From Triplophysa rosa (taxonomy: Eukaryota > Chordata > Actinopteri > Cypriniformes > Nemacheilidae), in assembly GCF_024868665.1 (NCBI RefSeq), contig NC_079908.1, forward strand, positions 8,903,946 through 8,967,945: DNA of 64,000 nucleotides, read 5' to 3'. The notes under the pieces are model-generated. The model worked only from the letters and a program-made list of their open reading frames with translations. It was not told the DNA's origin and did no database searches. Below, piece after piece: positions 50,841 to 62,800 of the stretch (position 1 is the first letter of the stretch; every line of letters begins with the position of its first letter). The position numbers and the translations under genes are program-made.

Positions 50841-53800
50841 GTACGTTCACACTGTTTATTATTACTTTATTACTACACAGTGTATGGAATTAACGTTACT
50901 GAATATGAATCGCTGTAATACCGTAGCCTGCGTTAGCTTCTGTGATTGTTACTGCTTACGTTAAACTATGAAGTACTTATATATGAACTCCATTGAAAGA
51001 CAAGCAAACTTTCATCTTGTAAATTTAAAGCTTTCATTCTCATCATGATTTTGGATTTGTGACAGTTCAGGTGACAGATCCGGTTTGGAGCGCGACAGTG
51101 GGAGTGTCTCATAACCTAGTGAGCTGCCTACATAGACGTCATTTCTGGCGTTGGCGTAAATGTGCGCACGTCACTAGTATAGTGCCTAAACACGTTGTCT
51201 ACGTAGCCTGCTCAGTAGGTTTCGGCGTGGTTGTAACGCACCTATGATGCACAACTCAACGTTTTGAGACACCTCCAACATACAGTCTGGCTTTACCACT
51301 TTCACCCTGCGACGTGGCTAATCTCAAATGAGACCTCATAAAATTTGTACATGTTTATACTGTAGGCCTTACGTGTAGTATAAAATATTAGTCTTTAATT
51401 GTATGTACTGTATACAATGTATGGCTGTAATTATCTATATAGGTTGTCGATGATATCAATATTTTAGTTAACTACTCAAATTCATTGATCGGCCATTTAA
51501 TATTGGTCTTAATGGACTTTGTCTTAAAGGCATAGTGCACCCAAAAATATTATTAATGTTATTTATTCACCATCATGTTGTTCAAAACCTGTATATGGCT
51601 CTTTCTTCTGTAACGCAAAATATATTTTGACATTTTAAGAAATCTCTCTGGTTTTGTGTCCATGTAATGGAAGTCCGTGGTATGTTGTTTGGTCACCAAC
51701 ATTCTTGAAAATATCTTCTCTTGTGTTCTTCAGAAGAAAGTCATACAGGTTTAGGATGACATGAGGGTGAATAAATGATGAAAGAATTTTAATTTTGGTG
51801 TGATTTATCTCTAATGTCATATTTTATTTATATGCCTAATGTTTTGGAAACAATGTCATGACCATTTTGCTACACATTAACAGTCATTTTCTGGTTTTCT
51901 TAGGTCTTTTTAAATATCATAACATTTGTCTTTACGCTACAGTTTTTCAGCAATTTTAGTGAAATCTCCCTACGTTCTTTGTATCCTGCAGGAATTTTTG
52001 CGTACCTGAATTATAGAGTGCCACGGTCTAGGAGGGATATCTTTCAGACCCTCGTAAAGGGACTTCAAAGGCTGGAGTACAGGGGTTATGACTCTGCCGG
52101 TAAGACTGCCACTCCCACCTCTGTGAGGCTAATGTCAATGTAATCCGTAGGTAACGGATACGACTGGCGACGTGAACAGCGACCTCGTTTCTTGTTTTTT
52201 GGCAGCGCAGACAGCCCGGAGTGTCAGTTCTTCCACTGCTCTAGCTGTACAGTCAGTCGATACTTGTGTGAAAGGGATTATTGTGGGATTCATTTTGTTA
52301 ATGTGTCCTCAGCTTGCCTTTTCTCAGTTCCGCCTTTTATGGATTTCTCCGAGAGTTTCAAATAGGGATTAAGACATTAAAATGCATTGATTATTAATTC
52401 ATCAGTTACAGTGAAGATTCATTATTAATGCTCTGGTATGTCTTTCTGGCAGTGGTTTGGGGAGGGGTCTTCTCAGTTCAGGCGTGAGAAACACACATCA
52501 AAATCTGTTAGAAAGGTTTAAATCAGACATAAAAGAACTTTCTAAGAACCAAACCGAAGACACGATTCCCATTAAACTCCTTGGGGATGAGTTGGAAAAT
52601 GGACTGTGACCTTGACATCATCACTCTCTTGCTCTTGTGCCTGATGCTCTCGTGCCTGAATAGGAGCAACGACATACACATGCTGTATAGAGAAACTCCT
52701 TCACAGAAGAATGCTGTTTTCAGTTTGCAGGAAGACATAGCTGTGGTTTTAAAATGAAATGTATAATTAATGCGTGGTGGGTGTGTGTGTATATGTTCAT
52801 ATGTGTGAAAAAGTTCCTGTGTCTTATTTGCTTGGTGACATGGTTTTTTTGGGGGGGGGGCAGGTATTGCAGTAGATGGCACAGGGAAAGATCACGCAGC
52901 AAACATCAGCCTGTTTAAGAAAAGAGGGAAGGTGAAAGCCCTTGACGAAGAGATCTACAGTATGTTATATCTCTTCTCACTAACTCTAAAGTTCTCCTCG
53001 CTTCTTTTACTTTGTACAAAGCATTTCTATCAAAATTAATCTTCTCTGCTTTTTTGCATCTCTAGAGAATGAATCCATTGATCTTGACGCACAACTGGAC
53101 ACACACTTTGGCATTGCACACACCCGCTGGGCCACACACGGGGAGCCCAGTGCTGTCAACAGTCACCCTCACCGTTCCGACAAGAACAACGGTAAAAGAC
53201 AACACAGATTCCGTTAACACACTGAATGCAGCGCTACGGCCCTCATCTGGTTTCTATCTGGCCATTAGGAAACCAGCTGTGGTCAGTTCATGAGTTTTAA
53301 AACTCATCCAGAAAACACAGGACTGGGCAGTTAACACAGGCTTTAAAACCATTAGGTTTGGATTGGTAATGAAAAGCTTGCAAACATGTCAGTGCTGTAA
53401 ATGATGCCTTACATGTGAAAGTTCACCTCTGAAAATAAACACCTAAGCAGTAAGCAGGGGGTAAAAACAAAAGCAGTTCCTTTTACCCCACAGCGGCCGT
53501 AAGACAGAAGCTGGTTGGTGTGCCACTGATCTCGGATCAGGTTTCGCTTATGGACACTAAATAAAATCAATAATACAGGGATTTACAGCGAGACCGCTGG
53601 TTAGTTTAACTAGTAAAATGCTTTTGTTGTTCATTATATTTCATTATAAATTATACTGTCAGTACAGGAATTTGAGTGAAAAGTTGAATTTGTTAGTATT
53701 TGTTCTGCCCGCTGCTTTACATTTTCCACAAGTTTGTGTAAAACTTGATGAGCCGAGTTATCCCAGCATGGTTTGAGAATGTAGTGCAGAGGACGCAAGG

Positions 53801-56800
53801 TCAGATTTTTTTATTTTGTCCTTAACATGGTCACTGAAATGACCTTTTTTAATAAGTGAAAATGCCGAATCGTGGATATTGTTCTACATTTACACCCAAA
53901 CTCTATTTAAAAATGATACAATTTGTGATCGTTGTTTGTTTCCAGGTTTAAAAACATGTTCTCAGCATGGTCCCGGACTTTTAGACCTTATACAAAAGTA
54001 AAGTTTAGACACACCTACTGTCCTTTTATTATAGGTTGAAGAAGTTATAAACTGAAACTAAAATTGAACGCAAATGTTAGCACTGTATAAGAATTAAGAT
54101 ATCATTCGTATAAGACATAATCTCGTACTTCAGATTTTGAAAAGTAGTAACTTTTCACTAGATCACAGCTCTTCACAGTCTTGCCATTCGCTCATAAATC
54201 TTTCTGAGGTACAAGACCAATTATATATACTGTGTAATAGGAATATTTATTTTTATTAAACAAACTTATACTGTTTATTTATGTTATAATGAGGTCTTTA
54301 GAAATATGTGGGTGTGTCTAAATATTTGAGTTTTTTTCAACGAAGACAGTAGTTGTTTGACACACCAACACTAAACGAATATTGTAATGGGACAACAGTG
54401 GCCATGCCCATTTAACAGAAAGCATGACGTTCAGTCATTGGCTTACAAAAGCCACATATATCCAGTTTTGCTTGATAGTAGTCCTTGTAGAGAAATGCTG
54501 CCCTACCAGCTGCTTTACATAGGCTACTCTTTTAGATACTCATAAAAATAGTTGACATTAGAGTTGAACAATAGTAAGAGATGATACATGTGTGACTTTG
54601 ATATGTAAGGTATGCTTGTCAGTTTTAATCCTTTTTGTATAATTTAACTTGTGTTCTAAGTATTGTTGATGTTATAACTCAAGTACCCATTCATTTTAAA
54701 GTAAATTCATTCATATTTTTCTCTACATTTTGCCTCTAGAGTTTGTTGTCATCCACAATGGGATCATCACAAATTACAAGGAGCTAAAGAAGTATCTGGT
54801 GAGTGATACTCCAAAGCAGTATTTATAATGTATTGAACGTGTAATTATTAATACCGTATACTCAGGGCTTGTGTGTGCACATGAAGACCGAATGTCGCAA
54901 GCTTTGTCTAGTGATGTCATAACATACATGATAATCATTTGTCAGGGCGTGGACTTAACACAAAGCATTAACATGATTTGTACTTAAAGGAACAGTTCAC
55001 CCCAAAATGAAAGAGATCTTTATTTACTCACCCTCAAATCTGTACAAATGTCTTTGTTCTGATGAACACAGAGAAATATATTTGGAGGAATGCTTGTAAC
55101 CAAACAGTTCTTGGCCACCATTGACTACCATAGTAGGAAAAAATGCTTTATATATTTCTTTGTTCTGTTGAACACAAAAGCAGATATTTTGAAGAATGTA
55201 GGAAAGCAAACAGTTCTGGGGCACTTTTGACTACAATTGTCATTTTTCCTACTATGGTAGTCAATGGTGGCCAAGAACTGTTTGGTTTCCTGCATTCTTC
55301 CAAATATCTTTCTCTGTGGTCATCAGAACAAAGACATTTATACATATTTGGAACAACTCGAGGCTAAATGATGACAGAATTTAAAATTTGGGGCAAACTG
55401 TTCCTTTAACATAAACTCTCGTTTGAATGAAAATATGGTTGAAAACAATAGTAGTTTGTGTAAACACGAATGAGTTTGCCTGTGGTGATTTTTTAGCAAT
55501 TGTTTTTGATGTTTCCTCTTGCTGACGTGCTTTATAAACCTCTGTGTAGCTGTGTGAATGAGAAGAAAACGTGTCGTTCTTATTTCAGTTATGCACGCTG
55601 CGCTTCTTGGAAGCAGCATCACACTACAGTAGATGTGTGGAATTCCATTTCACAATGTCTCAACATTTAGGCTTTTTCATTTTTCTTTTCTTTCCACTAT
55701 GGGAAACATGTTTTGTTCTGCTTGCGTCTGTAACCATAGCTTTTCCCTCCCAACCCATTGATAGGTTTCCAAAGGATATGATTTTGAGTCGGAAACAGAC
55801 ACGGAGGTCATCCCCAAGTTGATCAAGTATCTCTATGACAACCGCGAGAACGATTTCGTGTCCTTCTCCACCCTGGTGGACCGCGTCATCCAGCAGCTGG
55901 TAAGCATCTGGAGGGTGTACGTGCTTGTGTGTGTTTGGGGTGAGGGGGTGGTCTTAGTCACATGCCTCTGGGAGCCCCTTGCTCATATTGTAAAAGTTAA
56001 AGGCCATTTGTTGCTCATTTACATGCCCCTTAAAGACACAGTGAGAAGTTCAGAAGCAGCACTCGGATGTTGTTTCGTCTTCATGATATTTGCCAAATAA
56101 GTTCTCGGTTCTCTTTGATGCGTTAAAGAAAGAACAACGCACAGTCGGCCAAGTCACAAATCTAAATCAAAATGCAATTGTGGAGCAGAATCGTATATTG
56201 ATTTGAGAGAAAAATGTGGGAAGGTACTGTACTGTAAATACCACAGATGGATACATGTTATATGAAACTAACACAGCTTTTTAGAAGTTCTGAGTAATGT
56301 TTAACTAACCTAAAAAATAAATACTAAATAAAAAATGACTGAATCAACCGGACTACCAACTGAAGTCAATTTTAGAAGTATATCCTTAATCATTTATTCA
56401 CCCTCATGTCATTCCAAACCTGGGGTGAGTTTTCTGAACAACGACATAACTCGCTGGTTAACCACCATAGTACGATGCATCGTTTGAGAAACATACTAGC
56501 TACTCACGACTGTTTCCTGAAAACATAATAACTTTGTCGCACATGTGTTGTTTGAACCACGTTGGTTCAACAACATAGTTGATGACGTCACATCGGTGGG
56601 GGAGTAATAACGTCTTCTAATTAATCTGTTTAGATTGATTTAATGTCATATTATTGCTGTAAATAATATACACTGCATCTGAAAACTATTTTTGTTATCG
56701 TATTTTCGTGCTCTATTGTTTATATTGCTCTATTGTCTATTGTTTTTGTTAGTCTACATGTCATAATAATAAGGAACTATGCTTCTAACCACAGCTCTAG

Positions 56801-59800
56801 ACCTCTAGTTCCAACCACTCAACTTTGCGATTCTGCTTGCGATTGATCGTTGGAACGATGGTTTTGGGAATCACTTAAATCTTTGAACTATGTTGGAACG
56901 ACGGTACTTGCCACCATAGACCATTGGCTAACGATGCTTTTGGGAAACGCACCCTGTATGATAGGGATGTAACAATACCAAAATCTCACTGTACGGTAAT
57001 ACCTCGGTATAACGTCCACGGTGCGGTATTTATTGCAATATTTAAAATGACAAATGATGACTTGGAAACGTGCCGTGAGCATCCTCTTTTCTTTATCCTC
57101 TAATCATAACTGTTGCTTAGAGGTATTAGTTATAGTATGAGATGGGTCAAATGACCTAAAAATCCCTTTTATAAAATAAAATAATTGCACCAGATATCGT
57201 TTCATATTGTCATGTGACCACAATAATATTGACACAATTTTGCTATCGCGATAACACAATATCAATACTATTGTTACATCCTACTGTATGACTTTCTTTC
57301 TTCTGCAGAACACAAAAGAAGATATTTTGAAAAATGTTGATAACCAAACAACTTTGTCCCCCATTGACTTCAATTGTACAGACACAAAACCACTCAGACA
57401 TTTTTCAAAATATCTTCTTTTGTATTTCACAAAATAAAGAAAATCATATTCAGGTTTTCAACAAAAGTAAATTTTATTTTTTTGGACTATTCCTTTCAGA
57501 TAACAAACCAAGAAAGTCTCCTTTAAGATTTAAGTTGGCAGCATCTTATCTGCAAGATCCTCCACGCATCTATTGCGCAGTCAAAGTTTTGGAGTTATAA
57601 AATGACAACATTTATCAACACTGAAAGGCAAACACGCTCTCCCTCGTCTCCAGGTTATTAATAATAACTAGGTTTTCGAATGAGGACAGGTGGACCTTGT
57701 TTTATGAGTCATTATTAGCACCTTTGGACGACTCGCATGGCCGTAATATCCTCTGCTGGGAAACAGAAGTTTAACTCTATCCAAACGTGTTTTATAACCA
57801 AGGGCTGTGCCCTTACAATATTACTGACAGGAATTTTGTGTTTATCATGAGTTTACAAAACGGCATATCTTTCGATCAGCATTATGGCTCTGTGACTACT
57901 CTTTTTAATACATGAGACTCTGCCTGTTTTATGGCTCCTTCTGTAAATTGATTATATTACCTAAACTTCGGTCTTAGGCTGCATGGGAGATAAAACGATG
58001 ATCATGTTAAAGACAGTTGGACGGCTGTAGCAACCTACATATTCAAAGGCACGTCAGTTGGCCACCCTACTTTTAAAGGGATATGAGAGGAAAGTCCAGG
58101 AGTGAGGGAAGTCTTGAGGATAATTGAAAACAGACTGAGCCTTGGGCATTTTGTGCGGTTGACTCCGCAAAGACGTTTGAAACGCTTGAAAATAAGGATT
58201 GCCAAATGTTTAAAAGCATGATTTCATAAGAAACGTTTGCCTAAAACGGTGCTAGTATTGGTACATAAGACAATTCAATAAAGACAATTTCAAAAATAAA
58301 ATAGTCTTCATTGTATATTGTGAAAAATATCATGATTTCTTTTCTTGTAGTGTTTTCTATTATCTTTTCACGCCAAAACTGCAAAAAAGTAGTACTTAAG
58401 TCGTCATTAAAGAACTTTTATTTGTGTTTGATGGGATCAAACGTTGTATGTGTGCACAGGGCAGTAAGGTAAAAATGTCCAGCAAAAGTGTTTCCTTTAT
58501 GTGTGTACGTCTGTAATGTGTGTGTGTTTGTGTGGGGGTGTGTGTGTGTCTCTGGGCAGGGATTCAGGAGAGGCTCAATGAGGAGGCAGGGGCAAATATG
58601 AGTTCCCTCAGCACATAGAAAGGGCCCCTATTCTCCTCATCTTAAGCCTCACTGTGGGGCTCTGTTCCTCTCAGCTCCCTGGTGCCCCTCCACCTCTCTG
58701 GGCCTCTGCTCCAGGCCTCATCCTGAGCGGCTGTGGAGGGGGGCCGACGGAGAAACACGAGACCTTAAAGATGCTGTAAGAGCTGTAACTTTAGCCATTT
58801 TTTCTTAAACCCCTCCCCCTACGAGATGTCATCGTGCCGTTGAGAGTTTTAATCATCAGTGACGGAGCGGGAGAGCCTCAGCACATCACCTGAGCATTGA
58901 TAACATTTTGTTCAACAAATTAACAACTGACAGCTAAAAAAAGAAAGAATTCACTGAAATATCACACTGCTTTATTTTCATATACAGGCTGTGAACTTGC
59001 AAAATGATTGACAGGCAGAAAAGGCACATCCGTGTCTTCTGATGTCATTGCTTAAAAATGGTTCTGGCATCTGTCTGAGGTTTTAATTTTGATCTTTAGC
59101 TGTTCGTAGGAATTCTGTAAGAACTTGTTTTCTCATTTACTCTTCTCTCCTCGTCTTTCTTCAGGAAGGGGCTTTCGCTCTGGTTTTCAAAAGCATCCAT
59201 TTCCCAGGAGAGGCCGTTGCCACAAGGTCAGTAAGAACTAGGGTTCCTGTGAACTGTAAAAATCTCAAGTTTCCTCATTCCTTTCCTCTTTAAAGTTCTC
59301 CCTTTCTATTGCTCTCGCTTTCTTCTGACATAAACTTCCTGGATCGCCGCATTATGTTGTTCCGTGGCAATAAACAGGAGCCCGAAGCTTACCGCCCCCT
59401 CTCTGTGTTCAATCACCAGAAAATATTTATGGCTTTCATTCCCATTTTCCACACCTTGAGATAAAGAACTAGGTTTTAACCTCAAAACCTGTTCATGCCC
59501 AAGCAGCTAGAAACAATAAGGGCTTATATGAAGGGCTATTCAGCCATACTCTGTTCCTGATTATTTCACTTTGAGTTGAGTGAAGCCAACGCAATGCTAA
59601 TTATTCCCATCTGCCCCGTCTGTGATTGTGAACGAATGTGCTGTTGGCTTTGGTCAATTCTGTCCCGCTGTGGGGAAAACATTTAAAGAGAGGCCATGTT
59701 GCAAGACCTGTGTAAGGCAGACTAAAATTTGCTTGTGTTGCTTTAGCGCCACCTGAGAGTGTTTCTGTTTTGTAGCTTTTAAAGGGATAGTTTACCTTAA

Positions 59801-62800
59801 ACATTCATCTCAGAGTCTGTCATTTATTCACCCTCATGTCATTCCAAACCTGCATGACTTTCTTTCCTCTGCAGAGCACAAAAGAAGACATTTTGAAGAA
59901 TGCTGTTAACCGAACAACATTTGCTCCCATTGACTTCCATTGTATGCACAAAAAAACAACTAATACATTTCTCAAAATATCTTCTTTTGTGTTCCACAGA
60001 TGAATCTACATGTGGGTGAATAAATGAATAAATGCATTTTTATTTTTGGGTGTACTGTCCCTTTAAGGCAAGCTATTACTTCTCATACTCATGGTTAGGG
60101 ATTGGAACAAACCCATAACCAGCATTACACTCCGATGCGTAACTCATTCTGCACTGTGTAAAATATTGATATGCTACAGACATTAATGACACTTTAAATC
60201 ATGTGGCTTGTTACGGGCCCAGTGATGGACGAAATGGGTTAAAGAGTCCACTTTAAATTGCAGATGGGGTGTAAGTCACATTTAGGGGCTCTTTTTGTCT
60301 AGTAACAACCACCTAGCAACTACCTGGAACACCCTAACAACCACTTAGCGATACCTATGCAACCACTCTTGACAAATGCTCACATTTTCTTGAGAAAATC
60401 TAGTTTTTCAATTAGTCTTGGCCCTTTCTAAAAAGGGTGTTTCTTTCTATTCCCATGATGATTTTTGATTCCCATGGAATGACTTGGATATTTGCCACGT
60501 TCCTCCTTGTGCGTTTGGTCTTTCCGCAAGCTCGCCTTCATTTGATTATCATTTGACTACAAGTGACACTGAAACATTTCAATAGCGCTCTGTCATTCCA
60601 TCGTTTAGTCAGTCCAAAATCTCACTCATGGGTTGGTGCACGTTTCGCTCGCTGTACACACTGAAATCCAACAGCCCAACCAGTTCAAACAAACGAGAGC
60701 TGAGAAACACATCTAGCGTGATCCGCGTTTTGGCACATCAGCATTTAGGGATTGTGCGCTCTCCGAGGAAGATAGGTAGTGCATGCAAAGGACTGGTCTG
60801 AAATCAAGCAGATGGGAGGGGCGAATCTAAACAAGGAATATCAGAATGAGAGAGAATGGTGGGTGTGTCCTGTGCACAGGTGTCTTGTTTACAGTAGGGT
60901 TACACCAATGGTAGAGCGGGAGTGCTAGATTACAACTGGGACAAAGTCCTGCAGGTGTGCTGTTGTTCTCAAAGAACAATGTGTCAGTTTCTGTTAAACA
61001 GAAAAATTTTCTTTTTCTCTGATCGCCTCCTTTGTTTATAAATACAAGCACCAAATGTATTTTCTGTCTCTCCCTCTTCGAAACAGGAGGGGCAGCCCGC
61101 TGTTAATCGGTGTGCGCAGTCAGTATGAGCTTTCCACAGAGCAGATCCCTGTTCAGTACAACTGCGGTAAGTCCGCTTCACCCTGACCACTACATTTGTT
61201 TAAAGTGAAAATTCTGTCATCATTTACTCACCCTCTTGTCATTTCAAACCTGTATGACTTTCTTTCGTCCGCAAAACACAAAAGAAGATATTTGGAAGAA
61301 TGTTGTTAACTGGCCCCCATTCGCCCGCACTGATTTTGTGTCCATACAATAGAAGTGAATGGGGGCCAGTGCTGTTTGGTTACCAACTTTCTTCCAAATA
61401 TCTTCTTTTGTGTTCTGCAGAAGAATGAAAGTCATACAAGTTTGAAATGACAAGAGGTGAGTACATGATGATATCGTTTTTATTTTTGGGTGAACTTTAA
61501 CCTTTATTTATCACTTTAAAAAGCCTCCATGAATTGGAGGTGAAAGAGAAAGTGCATAGGGTATATTCTTTACATTATTTACACAAAATCAGATTGTCTG
61601 TGACTGTCATTCAGGCTGTGATGATGACCTCTGCCATGTTTTGGGACAGGGCTTCAGTAAGGCGTGAAATTGGAGGAAAGTTGAACGCAAGGCGCCAGTG
61701 TAAATTTGTTATACAAAGCTTTATGGTTTAGTAACATAGCAGATAACTTTATGTAGTTATTGTAACATGTCGTTGACTGTAATAGTCATAATGAATTAAG
61801 CAATGTCAAATGGGGTTAAGAAGGGGTAAATTGGTTTCTAATGTGACATAATACCCAGTTATCCTTGCTATGAGGTTATCAGTCATTACTGTACTTTATT
61901 GATCCATTTTTTTGCACTTCTAAAATAACATTATGATCTAAAAGTGTGTTGTTATTCAAAGATAAAGATAACTTTTCTAGCGACAGCTATACACAACAGC
62001 AAATAATAGATTAAAGATCCAATGTGTCATTTTTGGAGGATCTATTGACAGAAATGCAATATGATATACATAACTGTGTCTTCAGATGCGTATAAAGACT
62101 TAACATAATGAGGCGTTATGTTTTTATTACCTTTGAATGAGTTATTTCTATCTACATACACCATGGGTCCTCTTGTATGGAATTCGCCATGTTGATTCTA
62201 CAGTAGCCCTAAACGGACAAACTGCTCTCCAGAGCGCTTTTCGTAAATACGTTATCTCCTTCAGCAAAGAATCAAAAACGTGACGACATCTTTGTCCTGT
62301 GTCAGCCACCGTAGTTCTTCAAAAGGGGGGGATGGAGTGAACTATTGGTTGCAATTCAAAACCTCATCACTTGATGCCACTAAATTCCATGCATTGGACC
62401 TTCAGGTGTAATTTTTTATTTACGTTTTCTGTAGGTGATTCTAGGAACGATGAAGAAAAGGAGAGAAACTTGCGTAACCGTCAGGGCAGCCTCAATGCCT
62501 TACACTCAGTCCATGATGGAATGGCTATGGAGTTTTACTTCGCCTCTGATGCTAGGTAACACACACATGTTTGTTTTTATACATTGTGGGGACTGTTTAC
62601 TGTCTATATGGAGTCAAAAAGCAAAATGACATAATTGTTTTTCGCTCATCTTTAGATAGATATTTAATGATGATACAGTTGTGGGGAAAACCATTTTAAA
62701 ATTATTTTCAGTTTTTTTGAACTATACTATTCATAGGTATGTGTTTAGGTAAAATTATCATTTTTTATTTCATTCTTTGAACTACTAACAATATTTCTCC

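Larger units (their letters stand above)
56386..57499. mobile_element. Fold-back MITE copy 11, split by two insertions
   Basis: The left arm ends in ATTCCAAACCTG at 56422 and the right arm resumes with CTGTATGACTTTC at 57294. The two intervening insertions (56423-56953 and 56962-57293) account for the whole gap. Confidence 0.8.
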
